NCBI GenBank assembly: GCA_963513935.1
Contig: OY740766.1
Location: 6,293,000-6,356,999 of the forward strand
Source: Aphrophora alni
Taxonomy: Eukaryota; Arthropoda; Insecta; Hemiptera; Aphrophoridae
Direction of reading: 5' to 3'
DNA: 64,000 bases
In this document: positions 47,401 through 56,200 of the stretch, in pieces
How the letters are laid out: every line of letters starts with the position of its first letter
Position numbering within the stretch: the first letter of the stretch is position 1
Notes under the pieces: generated by a model
Databases searched by the model: none
Seen by the model: the letters and a program-made list of their open reading frames with translations, nothing else
Told to the model about the DNA's origin: nothing
Program-made: the position numbers and the translations under genes

Positions 47401-48230
47401 ATTTTAATCACACCATTTAACATTTCTTTTTAAATTTAAAGTCCATAACCAAAAAAACTGTCCAAAATTATTTTATTTTTCTCACATTATTTATTTTTTT
47501 AATTGTTCACGTTAAAAGTCCATACTGAATTCTCTCTATTTATTACTTCTGAAACTGTTCTTGAATTGAAACTTTTCAATTGTAGATAACTTACATTTCT
47601 TGAAGTAATTTTGAAGACCTTCTTCGGTTGTGGTGGTGAACAGAATGTTTTCTAGGTGGTGGTCTTAAACCAACTGTTTTCAAACATTATTTAATATTTA
47701 ATCTTCCCAGAGCATGGAATGTTTGTATGGTACTTTTGCCAATTTCTGTGAGAAATTTCTCTTTGGTTTTTTCCTTTTTATTCGCTTTATTTTGGTCTAA
47801 TTTGCCAAGCGGGAGGAAGGAAGGGGGTAATGTGACAGGTGCCCTGTCATATAATAAAATTATATAAAATTAAAATATTAAAGAATAAAACTTCCAAACA
47901 TTCATATATCTAACTGGGAAGCATATAAATTGCTCCTTATTCAATTAAAACACTGTATTAAAATCCGTTGTTATATTTATAATCAAAAAAGGGAGCAGGA
48001 AGCTTGGAGGCTGAGACATCCTTGACGGGTTGAATCTGTTCAATACCACGTTTGGGAATAGACGTCTGGATGCTCTTGCTTTTGTTTTCCCTAAATAAAT
48101 GTAGAGTGATGAAATGTAGAGCTTTATATTTGTGATGAAATTGCCAAGTTAATAAATGCATTAAATCAAAAAACGTTTCTACCTTACTTGCACTGCCGCG
48201 CATCTTAGTTAAAGTTATGCCACTTGCCAT
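29721..48230 (-). CDS. Ninjurin family membrane protein, inferred 4 coding exons
   Basis: Minus-strand exons 48230-48188, 36586-36351, 33949-33764 and 29906-29721 join in phase into 216 codons plus stop. The conserved part is in the last two exons: [20 protein letters not shown] and [14 protein letters not shown] form the amphipathic region, [14 protein letters not shown] leads into membrane segment 1, and [20 protein letters not shown] is membrane segment 2. Ninjurins are small two-pass plasma-membrane proteins acting in adhesion; mammalian NINJ1 oligomerises to rupture membranes in lytic death. The first two exons encode an acidic, proline-rich, probably disordered N-terminus. Their inclusion rests on exon phase and splice signals, not family likeness. 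The gene is closest in style to insect ninjurin A. Its introns carry several transposons. Confidence 0.85.
29907..32852 (-). other. Ninjurin intron 3, distal part
   Basis: About 3 kb of AT-rich sequence. No coding similarity is recognised in the ORFs at 30708-30917 or 30984-31169. The segment at 31990-32170 is less AT-rich but unassigned. Confidence 0.5.
32858..32975 (+). mobile_element. Penelope-type terminal repeat fragment, family 2
   Basis: TAGTTATTGTAGCTCATGTA, CTGAGAATGGCGACTTTGTC and ATTGAAACGTGTTTCATT correspond closely to 63148-63255. A hammerhead-like core (CTGAGAA, T, stem GGCGAC/GTCATT, GAAAC) is present but has lost the G of CTGANGA. No GIY-YIG ORF follows. Its assignment to Penelope-like elements rests on the core and on the inverted arrangement of its second copy. 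Confidence 0.5.
33764..33949 (-). CDS. Ninjurin core exon (amphipathic helices, start of TM1)
   Basis: Acceptor TTTTTCAG, then 62 codons beginning [20 protein letters not shown]. The [22 protein letters not shown] motif is the family signature. The exon ends [12 protein letters not shown] before the donor GTTTGT, so the membrane segment is split by the intron. An ORF track in another frame (33618-34037) hides this exon. Confidence 0.93.
34215..35995 (+). pseudogene. Non-LTR retrotransposon relic (jockey/CR1-like reverse transcriptase) in ninjurin intron 2
   Basis: Plus-strand pieces in order: [56 protein letters not shown] text near 34890; [20 protein letters not shown] at about 35025; IMFADDTTL with the catalytic Asp pair at about 35110; [27 protein letters not shown]; and KRVFKIQKK. 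This is a nearly full reverse transcriptase with thumb, but it has many stops and frameshifts. A short AT tail (AATAAATAAAATG) near 35985 may be the 3' end. The endonuclease half is missing. The antisense orientation relative to ninjurin keeps it from supplying an intron poly(A) signal in sense. Confidence 0.87.
36351..36586 (-). CDS. Ninjurin N-terminal exon, acidic and Pro-rich
   Basis: The acceptor AATCCAG precedes ATCAAAGG, and the donor GTAAGG follows GAACCTATGATACCT. It encodes [20 protein letters not shown], then [11 protein letters not shown] and ends [14 protein letters not shown]. No domain is expected here; ninjurin N-termini are variable. It ends in phase 0, as the next exon requires. 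Confidence 0.75.
38050..38174. repeat. Short tandem repeat, two copies of about 62 bp plus a partial third
   Basis: Units begin ACCAATGCTCTTGG at 38050 and 38114 and share CTCCGG-TATCAC-GTTCAA-TATG-GACTG. A third start, ACCATCTTTTTGGTCA, follows at 38175. No coding frame runs through. A similar local duplication (TTTTGG-TTCAAATGAAATTTG) lies at 37595-37710. Confidence 0.8.
38871..40330 (+). pseudogene. PIF/Harbinger transposase relic in ninjurin intron 1
   Basis: The N-terminal part at 38871-38996 reads [20 protein letters not shown] then [19 protein letters not shown], like the RKR-W--EWI leader of Harbinger transposases. The catalytic part at 39907-40325 reads [32 protein letters not shown] (first catalytic Asp), [14 protein letters not shown], an FIDVGEQ piece in a shifted frame (second Asp) and [20 protein letters not shown]. 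Stops and shifts make it inactive. The two parts are separated by about 900 bp that hold an antisense BESS fragment. Confidence 0.85.
39266..39415 (-). pseudogene. BESS-motif end of a Harbinger-associated MADF/BESS protein
   Basis: Minus strand reads [20 protein letters not shown] then [19 protein letters not shown] before a stop. Spacing and residues ([15 protein letters not shown]) fit the BESS protein-interaction motif. MADF/BESS proteins are the second ORF of many animal Harbinger elements. It sits antisense inside the broken transposase, so the element is rearranged. Confidence 0.55.
40331..41663. other. Ninjurin intron 1 segment without recognised gene
   Basis: Immediately after the Harbinger relic, at 40490-40560, lies [16 protein letters not shown] in plus frame. 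It vaguely resembles the hAT dimerisation tail but is too short to call. The rest is TG-rich microsatellite (40600-40730) and AT-rich DNA. Confidence 0.4.
41664..42005 (+). mobile_element. Possible solo LTR (342 bp)
   Basis: Starts TGTTGAGC and ends CCTGACA, as retroelement LTRs do. Inside are a GC-rich block (GAGCCGAGCGAGAGTCTG), a TATA-like TATAATTAATC at 41821 and an AATAAAAG poly(A)-type signal near 41926. Base composition contrasts with the flanks. No target duplication, primer-binding site or internal coding region was found, so this is tentative. Confidence 0.3.
42821..42889 (+). ncRNA. 5S-rRNA-derived segment (plus strand)
   Basis: GTCACCGAAGTCAAGCAACA, then TCGCAGTTAGTAC and a diverged box C ending CTCTTGGAAACTC. 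The first 20 bases are essentially identical to animal 5S rRNA. It occupies the same position in the element as the segment at 6343. Confidence 0.75.
43240..43287 (-). ncRNA. 5S-rRNA-derived segment with deleted middle (minus strand)
   Basis: The minus strand reads ATCACTGAAGTCAAGCAACA, then TTGAGGACTTGGGAATCCAT. The intermediate element and most of box C are deleted, so Pol III promoter function is unlikely. Confidence 0.65.
43456..44919. other. Ninjurin intron 1 segment with TA microsatellite
   Basis: A TA run at 44449-44485 and a TTA run at 44059-44076 are the only clear structures. The ORF at 43863-44078 has no family likeness. Confidence 0.5.
44920..46760 (-). pseudogene. R1/LOA/I-type LINE relic with RT, RNase H and zinc knuckle in ninjurin intron 1
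   Basis: Read 46760 to 44920 on the minus strand. [18 protein letters not shown] contains the catalytic YADD and is followed by [14 protein letters not shown] (46700-46555). [16 protein letters not shown] and [13 protein letters not shown] form the thumb (about 45960-45840). [10 protein letters not shown] and [20 protein letters not shown] with [20 protein letters not shown] are RNase H (45560-45220). [18 protein letters not shown] is a CCHC knuckle (about 45020-44960). This order is that of LINEs with RNase H. About 500 bp of foreign AT-rich DNA interrupts it near 46010-46540. Stops and shifts are frequent. Confidence 0.88.
46761..48187 (-). other. Ninjurin intron 1, proximal part
   Basis: AT-rich. 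It includes a minus-strand ORF at 47280-47059, listed separately. A less AT-rich patch at 47780-47850 (GGGAGGAAGGAAGGGGG) has no assignment. Confidence 0.5.
47059..47280 (-). other. Unassigned ORF, possible exon or 5' region
   Basis: ATG at 47280 begins [19 protein letters not shown], then [20 protein letters not shown], which could be one membrane helix. AAAG-GTACCA at about 47135 could be a donor. Base composition over 47130-47280 is less AT-rich than the flanks. It lies in ninjurin intron 1 on the same strand, so an alternative first exon is conceivable. I recognise no homologue. Confidence 0.25.
48188..48230 (-). CDS. Ninjurin candidate first coding exon
   Basis: ATG at 48230 starts [14 protein letters not shown] and one base is left over before the consensus donor GTAAGG. 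That base plus AT from the next exon gives an Asn codon, so the phase fits. The link across an 11.6-kb intron is inference; another first exon is possible. Confidence 0.5.
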
Positions 48231-48317
48231 TTTGACATCCTGACAATGTCCAAACGCCCAGCATTTGGGCATAGGGACCACCATGACTACCAGAAGGTAT
48301 ACCATCTAACTGGACCC

Positions 48318-48322
48318 ACTGA
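48318..48322 (-). promoter_or_regulatory. Possible initiator (TCAGT) upstream of ninjurin
   Basis: Minus-strand TCAGT, the arthropod initiator core, lies 88-92 bases before the candidate start codon, in a stretch less AT-rich than its surroundings. A single pentamer is weak evidence. Confidence 0.25.
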
Positions 48323-48330
48323 ATTCGGAA

Positions 48331-49286
48331 ACAGCCTAAGGCGATTCCGCTATAGTCTTAACTAACATAAAATTATACACCTACATTATTCCTAGATACT
48401 GTAACATACCAGGAAAAGGAGAAAACAGATGAAATTGGAAGCACTCCCCTTTAGGTGAAAAGCATTAGTTCAGGCAGAAGTGGACTAACAAATGGAGATG
48501 TGTTACTGGAGAGTGCTTTTACAGTTAAACAAAGAACTAAATGATTTACAGATTTACAAAAACTTAGATAGGGAAACCCAAACTTTTGCCTTCTGTTCCA
48601 GGACAGGTCATACATTTACAGAGGAGTAACTTCACCGTGTCAAGTTGGTAAATCCACACTTTGTGCATCTGGTGTGGGTAAAGAGTTGGGAGTCTAGAAT
48701 ACACCATTCTTGAAAATGGAACCTTCAAAAGATTGATAGTGATCAGGCGTTGATGATGAGAATCTACACTGTTTTTTTTACACTGCTGTTCAAATATTCA
48801 AAGCGCATTATGTCATCAGCATTACTTGAGGCTGGGAGCACAGACTAGAAGTAAGTATGTGGTTTGAATCTTCCTATTTTGTTAACAATGTTTCTTATAA
48901 ATAATATAGTGGAGTATGGGGAAATAAATTATATATGATAAAAATATGAGTCTTGGATGAAAAAATCTGTAAGAGAAAGAGATCTGAGTAGAACATTTTT
49001 GAAGGTTGACAGTCTTGTGAGTTCAAATATACACTGTGCTTTGTAGACTAGAGACATAAGGCATCTATTCATAAATACTTGGTTAGGAGTATATTAGGGT
49101 TAGTTAAAAAAAAAATCAGTGTATTGATTCTCTACAACCATCTCTAGATGTTCTGTGAGAATCTGTGGGTTCATGATGATAAATAAATGTTAAAAAGGCT
49201 AGTGTTTTCTGTGCATTATTAAAAGTCATTTACATTATAGTAAACCATGTTATAGAATTTTCTGTTTGTGCTTATAAATTTAGTTT
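48331..49286. other. Intergenic segment between ninjurin and the MITE
   Basis: About 950 bp with no recognised coding sequence, repeat or RNA. It is the likely promoter side of ninjurin. Confidence 0.5.
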
Positions 49287-49700
49287 GTTAGTCCGGTACT
49301 TACGTATTAACACCACCGCAGCAGAAGTTGCTAATGCGCATGCGCCAATATTTGCTTACTTTGCGATATAATTATATATCACGACAGGTTTGGCCAGGTA
49401 TATATATATAAACACCTGGCCAAACCTTATAAATATATAAACCTTATATATATACCTTTCGTAAGTTTATTGAAGTTAATAATTTGAAATTAGATCATGG
49501 ATAAACATGAGCTTTAAAAGTGAAGTGCCGCTAATCTACGCCTAAAATTTTTGCGACAAATCATAAAATGAAAGTATATGAATCTCAAAGCTGAAAAAAA
49601 TGGAATTCTGCTTCCCTTAAACCAGTTTGCTCTTTATTGGCGCATGCGCATTAGCGCAACTTCTGCTGCAGTGGCGTTAATACGTAAGTACCGTTAATCC
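49287..49700. mobile_element. MITE with about 53-bp terminal inverted repeats and 8-bp target duplication
   Basis: The left end GGTACTTACGTATTAACACC (49295) and right end GGCGTTAATACGTAAGTACC (to 49692) are near-perfect complements that continue through GCAGAAGTTGC and ATGCGCATGCGCCAATA. The flanks are GTTAGTCC (49287-49294) and GTTAATCC (49693-49700), an 8-bp duplication with one change. The interior (398-bp element) carries ACGACAGGTTTGGCCAGGT and its inverted partner ACCTGGCCAAACCT around a TA run. No ORF. Confidence 0.9.
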
Positions 49701-50045
49701 AAAATATTATTATTGTATCTTTTGAATGTATTTTGGGAGCATTTGAGAAAACTTTGTTGTTTTATTCTTATTATTTATACAAATATATAAACGTCTTAAG
49801 ATGATGAACTGGAATTCATTATCAATATTTACCTAAAATATGAACCAGAAATAAGGTAACTGAAACAAAATATTTGACAAACTTTTTAAACATATGTTTT
49901 CTCTGTAAAATTGATACTATATGCAAAGAAAAATCAAATTTTACACTCACCCCTATACAATCCAATTATAGTAATATTTAGCTGGACATTTAAGTATTTA
50001 AAATAACTGAACAATTATAATTTAAGTTAAATACGATAAAATATA

Positions 50046-50055
50046 TTTATTTATT
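50046..50055 (-). terminator. Poly(A) signals after the phosphodiesterase
   Basis: Overlapping minus-strand AATAAATAAA lies about 86-95 bases after the stop codon. This is the closest canonical signal. Confidence 0.6.
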
Positions 50056-50140
50056 TTGCATTTTAATTCCAAAATAAAGCTTATACAAATTAATTTATAA
50101 TAATATTTATAATTGATATAATATTTTGAGGTGCAATAAA

Positions 50141-50252
50141 TCAGTCTTTATCGAGGGACAGTAATCTTATGTATTTGTCTCCTGATGAAAGATCATCATA
50201 AGAAACCCTCTCATCAATGTTAGTCAGTTCCCTCCATTCACTTCTAAGATTT
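50141..50252 (-). CDS. Phosphodiesterase last exon and stop
   Basis: Acceptor TTATTTCAG, then NLRSEWRELTNIDERVSYDD and LSSGDKYIRLLSLDKD before TGA at 50143. N-R--W-EL is the usual end of the catalytic domain. The remaining 20 residues are a short gene-specific tail. Confidence 0.85.
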
Positions 50253-53200
50253 CTGAAATAATAAAAATAATACTTAATAATGCTTAACCTTACCTACTGT
50301 AATTATAGGATGATATCTGGTTATGATGAATTTATAGAAACGAAAATGTAAAAAAAGATGTAAACACTCAAAGATCTTCTTAAAGAGAATCAATTAAGAA
50401 GAAGGAAGGTGGCTTGTAAGGTTAAGAGGAAAGAGCTGAGGATATTGTTACAGTTTTTGTAGAGTATAGTAAAATGAAATATGATGGATAGGGCGAACAA
50501 GCTGGATTTTAAGAAGTTGTAAGATATCAATTTATCTGCTCCGATAATATACACTATGTCCACAAAGTCATGGTGGAGTTTGAATAAAAAATATTTACAA
50601 AATTACACATGAAAGAACAGATCAAAAATTGTTTCCTGTTTATCTGAGTTTTTACATGGGTTTCAAGGGTAGTTTTTAAAAAAAACTTTTAACTATGTTT
50701 TTTTGTTAAAGTGGAAAACCCACACTACTCAAAATCTACTGTTGTATTTGGTGATATGTTGGACAATGGGGAAAATCCGCTTTGCAAAATTAAATATTAA
50801 AATTACATCAAATAACTTTTGTACACACTGTATGAGGAATTCATATTATTTTTAATCTATACTATTATATAAAAATCTAATGGTGTCTGTGTGTGTGTGT
50901 ATGCGTGCGTGCGTGTGTGTGTATGCGTGCATGTGTTACTCAATCATGTAAAAATTACTGAACCCATTGAGCTGAAATTGTACATGGACATTCTTAGGGT
51001 CCCTGGTTAACACATAGGCCTATATTTATTTAGAAATTCCATCAGGGCACCCTCCCACTGGCCTTTAAAACTCCCTTAACACTCATGGTGAAATAACATC
51101 TTATTTATCTATTGATTCAATTATGGAAGAAATCAAGCAGTTCAAGTTGAGTTTCTTAACATCTTGGAAATGCCTGGTGTTCCCCCCCCCCACAAGCTTG
51201 AATTGAAAGTGGGTATCCCGGTAACGCTACTTTGAAACTTAGAGCCACCAAGGTTGTGTAGCGGTACCAGGCTTTTGATAAAATCTTTAAAGAAAAATGT
51301 CATAGAAGCTAGCATTTAAACTGGTTCCGCAAAAGGGGAAGAAGTATTCATTCCCAGAATACTTATTAAACCACCAAACTTGCCCTTCATTTTCAAGTGT
51401 CTACAGTTCCCCGAAAAAGTTGCCTTCTCAACGAAGATTAATAAATCCCAAGGACAGACTCTATTTGGAAATTCAATGTTTCTCCCATGGGCAATTGTGC
51501 GTTGCTTGCTCACTTGTTTCAAGTGGAAATAACCTGTATATTTCCACAAAAGAAAACAAAGCTGTAAATATTGTTTATAAGTCTGTCTTATAAAAATTTC
51601 TTTTGTTTAAACATGTTCATATTAAAAATCGTTTCAACAACCTAGAGTTAACTTATTTCATCACTGTTTTGTATTTCGGAATGCAGTAAGCACAATACAA
51701 ATATACGTCAACCCCATACGAAGGACAGGTACTCTGCTAGTATGAAATAATAGTAATTATTATTACAACCAATGGTCACAAATGTTTTTAATACATTTTG
51801 ATCCCATATTTGTGATCTAATTGTGAATGAAATTAATAAAGTAAAATAGCCGTTTCAAATAATTAAACAGCTGCCATTTTAGATAGGAGTAAGATATCGA
51901 CCTCTAGTTTGTACAGTTGTATTTTACGAAATAAACCCTTTAAAACATGACAGCTCACTCGATGGGATTTTCCATATAAGATTACTGAGTTACCCCTATT
52001 TTTGGGAAACAGGTAAAAATGTCTCATTTACTAATAAGTAGTTTTCTATCACCAGAAGGCACATATAAAATTTCTTTTTTCTATCTTTTTTGGTTTTCAA
52101 ATTATTAAACCGTTCTGGGACTTTTGGGACACATGCATAGTATTTATATATTACAATACCTATAATACACTTACAAGCAGTAGAGATACTATTTCAAAAT
52201 ACTACAATAAGGTTTTAATTCTACTTACAAAAAATGTACAATAAACAAGCTATATAACTTTAACATTTAAATATTCACTAGTACTGTATATAGTATCAAA
52301 AATATTTTAAGTTATTTTCTAAAACTGCAATATTTGCAGTATTTGTATTGGGTTTAGAGGAATTTTATTAAACTATTTTTGGCCATAAAATCAAAAGTTT
52401 TAGGGTTTCATGTCCAGGGGATACTTTGGTCATTCAAAGTTTTTTTTCTCTGTGTATTATAATGATTAATTTGTTCTTTATTGTAAAATCAGTATATTGG
52501 TTTTATAAATAAAACACACTGTAAAACATACATTGATGTAAGTGTAAATATTCTAACTTTTTAAATAAATAATCGAAATTGAAAAACGAGCGCATCCACA
52601 GAAAGGAGAAAAAAAGGAAAAAAATTTGTGACATATCTAGTCAATGTATCTAGTCTGTTTCATAATTGTTTCATTTGTAGTAATTCAATAAACACAATTG
52701 TGGAGCTTGGAACACATATTTATTATAACTTAAGATATATACCAAACTAGCTTAGCTTTATACCAAGTAGCGTCCATTACTAACTCTGTAGATCAGAGCA
52801 CATTGTCAAGATCGGCGTTGCCAAATGTCTTAGAGTGTTGTCACATTTAGTACAACATCATACTATATGTTACAATAATATTTGTTGCTCTACATCCACA
52901 ATAACACACAACAAATTTTTAATGGAATGATTTAATGAGACAGTTAAAAACAAAATGAGTCATTATTACCTGCAGCCTTGAAACAAATCACCTGTATTAG
53001 GGATTAATGTAGCAATCATATGAAAGCATGGCATTATTATAAGACTTAGAAACTGAACTTGGTTCTCGGGTAGTGAATGGGCATTATCCCGGTTCATTGT
53101 AGGCAAAGGTGTTAGCCCCATCTTCTTTTCTATATCTCCCTGCAACAGAAAACAATTTAGATGGGGTTTGTGAAAAAAAATTTTGACCAGAATTTGCATG

Positions 53201-56200
53201 TTCATACACACAACACAAGGGAAGAAATAGTTTCAGACCCCAAATCTTTAAACTAAGTATAACACTAAAGGGTGTGAATTAAAAAAATAAAATTAAAAAT
53301 TAAAGCAAGTCGTTGTATTATTCATAGTTCAACTTTAAGTTATTGTTTCATTAGTTTTTTTTTTGTATGGTTGTTATGAAGTCTGTTCAAACATCATCTA
53401 TTAGTAAAATAAAAATGTAAATAAACAAATGGAAATTACTATATCCGTGTGGTTAATTTTCTAACTAAGTCAAATTTCATGAAAATTCCTCACACAGGTA
53501 TTATAATCGTTACTCCTGCCTGGTCAACCACAAAAGTTCTCACAGGTAGAATATTCTCTTAGCTTCAGAATATTAGTCACATATAATTTAAAACCATAGA
53601 AAATAATTCAAATTAAATAACATGAACAAATCTATATTTCATTTTTATTGTGAATAACGGGGACATTTTAATTTTATTTCTCTATTGCATCTATTATAGG
53701 GTAAGGGTATGTGCACAATGAAACAAGTAATCAGACTGCTTATTTGATTAATGTGAGAAAGTTTCTGCTGTTTTGAATAGAATCGCTCATAGTCACAGCC
53801 TGTACTGGTGTGTGCCTTAAGCTGGGGTTACCAAGATCACACCCACCGGATGGTCAGCATGAATGGACAAGCGTGATTACATGATCAAGTTGAATTTGAA
53901 ACCATATTTCAATATGGGCACGGTTTCCAAGACTGAGTACAAACACGCAGGACAAAAGATTTCCCACCATCTGTCCGGAGTGAATGCTCACCATGCACGC
54001 TCAGCTTGATCTCCAATCAAACTGAGCAGACGGCGTTGAGACACCGTGTGGTGAAAATTAATTTCTGTGTTTTATTAAATTTTTTTTGTTGTTTTTTTTT
54101 ACATTGTTTGCGTGAGTCTAAAATGTTTACCTTGGAACTTGATGAGGAACTCATAGATTTATTTCGAAATAATCATTTATTTATGATCTAAATAACAAAA
54201 GTTACAAAGATCACATTGTGAAGCACAATGTATGGAAGAAAATTACAGAGGCCATTGTCCGAGATGGTAAATTTGTAATTCACTAGTTTCATACAAATAT
54301 CTTCATCAATGTACATAAGAAAGTTTGGAATAATTCTTTACTGACTCTGAAATATTCATGAAACTTTTTCTCGTTGTCCATCAAGTATCTCGAAATTAAT
54401 ATCCAAAACCAACCCTTACCTTGTCTTTTTTTTTTTTTTTTAACATCATATGCAGATATTCTCTCATAAAATCTTCTAACAAAATACATTCTTCTTGCTC
54501 TTTTTCCAGTAGCAAGCCAATTGTAACAACATCAATCTTGGTTACTGACAACAATGATACCAAAATAATGCACGTAAATAAACCAGGAAATCAGGTTTCC
54601 TTGTAAACCACCCTCACGCCAATCTTGAACGGATATCAAACTCCCCCCCCCCAATTATATCACTGGACAGTTCACCCTGGCATGATCTTGGAAACACTAG
54701 CTCTAATAATTCATTCCGGTCTCGGAGTGAAGGAGTGATTAGTGTTTCTTTATGAGTTTTGTTGATTGGGCTTGTGCAGGATAGTAAAACACACATTTCA
54801 AAAGTGTTGTCGAAGCTGATAATTTGGGATACAAAACATTAGCTATGTTGTGATGGAAGCAACCTCTCCCTCTGCTTTCATTCATTTATTTAGTCCTCCT
54901 GACAATATGATTGCAATTGACAAGTCATTACATTATATTGCACAAGAGATCATAAATAATCCACAGATTTTATACAAAAAAAAAAAATCCAACTATAAAC
55001 AATATAACATAATATATAGATACAAACTAATTTAACATTCATTTATAAAGTGTGTATCAAATCTTTTCTGCTTTTAAATATCAACAATAAAATAAGTAAC
55101 ACAATCCAAACATTGTAAAATCATTAGTATTTAAATAAAATTTTACAATACATTAAGAAACAAATACAATAAAAATTTACATAAATGACAAGGATACTCA
55201 GCAGGAAATCACACCCATCTACAAAACAGAGAGTGTAACGTTCACAATTTTGAGATCTTTATATGAAGATATATTTGATTTGGAGAAATGGAATAATTGC
55301 AAATAACGTGATTAATCAATAAATGTAATGTGATTATTAAAGATTTTATTGCATGAATTATTTGCGTTCAAAAACTATAATTCAGAAGTTGAATGTAGAC
55401 AGACAGCCGAGATTTAAAGTTGTTGAACTTACAGAACTATGTATGTGTGTGATTTAAAAATAATTAGAAAACTTATAAGAGATGTTAGTTTAAGATTTCA
55501 TAATTGTAATAAAATTAAGTAATTTTGTATGTCTATTGAATTTTTTTTTAAATTACATTTATTTTTAATATTTGGAAATAGTATTGTCAGAAATCAGAGT
55601 GCACAGTGTTAACCAATCAGAAAACCGATAGAAGGAAAGTGTGTAGTGGGGAGGTGCATAATCCAAGATATCAAAAAATACGGACTACTAGTGAATGGGT
55701 GTCCGAGAAGAGTGGTTCTGTTTTAAGAAGGCTCGAACTCCATCATAAGCTGATCGATTGATATTCCAGAGCTACGATCGATGCCCATTGTAAAATTCAG
55801 TTTTGAAAACAGTTTTTTAACTTTGAATTTTAAATTAGAATCAGTGAAAATTACGCCTTGGTATGTGCGTAAAATTGAGTTTTTATATTTTTAACATGAA
55901 CAATTAGTAAATTGAACTTTTTACTTTCAGAAGCCAAAACTAATAGCTTTATTAATAAAATAGAGAAAAATCATGTAAAATATAATAAAAGGACTTTTGT
56001 AAAGAAAACTATTGTCCCAAAGAGTTTGAGTAAAAAATGAACTTTCAGTTGCAACGTCATAAGTAGTGGGAGACATTTTCTATTAGTGAATTAAATAAGA
56101 AAAAGAACTTTATGAACTCTTACTTGAAATTTGAATTTTAAACTTTATATATACTTTTAATATAAAATATGTTTGTTATTTACAGCAATCTTGTTCTATA

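Larger units (their letters stand above)
53820..54702. mobile_element. Harbinger deletion derivative with convergent MADF and transposase remnants
   Basis: AGCTGGGGTTACCAAGATCA at 53820 and TGATCTTGGAAACACTAGCT ending at 54702 are inverted repeats with a few changes. Inside are the start of a MADF protein (plus strand, 54122) and the start of a Harbinger-type transposase (minus strand, to about 54289). The two 5' ends face each other and both C-termini are missing, which suggests an internal deletion. A 3-bp TAA/TTA target duplication is plausible at the edges but degraded. Confidence 0.6.

Noticed and set aside
51316..51549. Minus-strand 77-codon ORF
   Set aside because: It is the antisense of clear Helitron helicase motifs on the plus strand.
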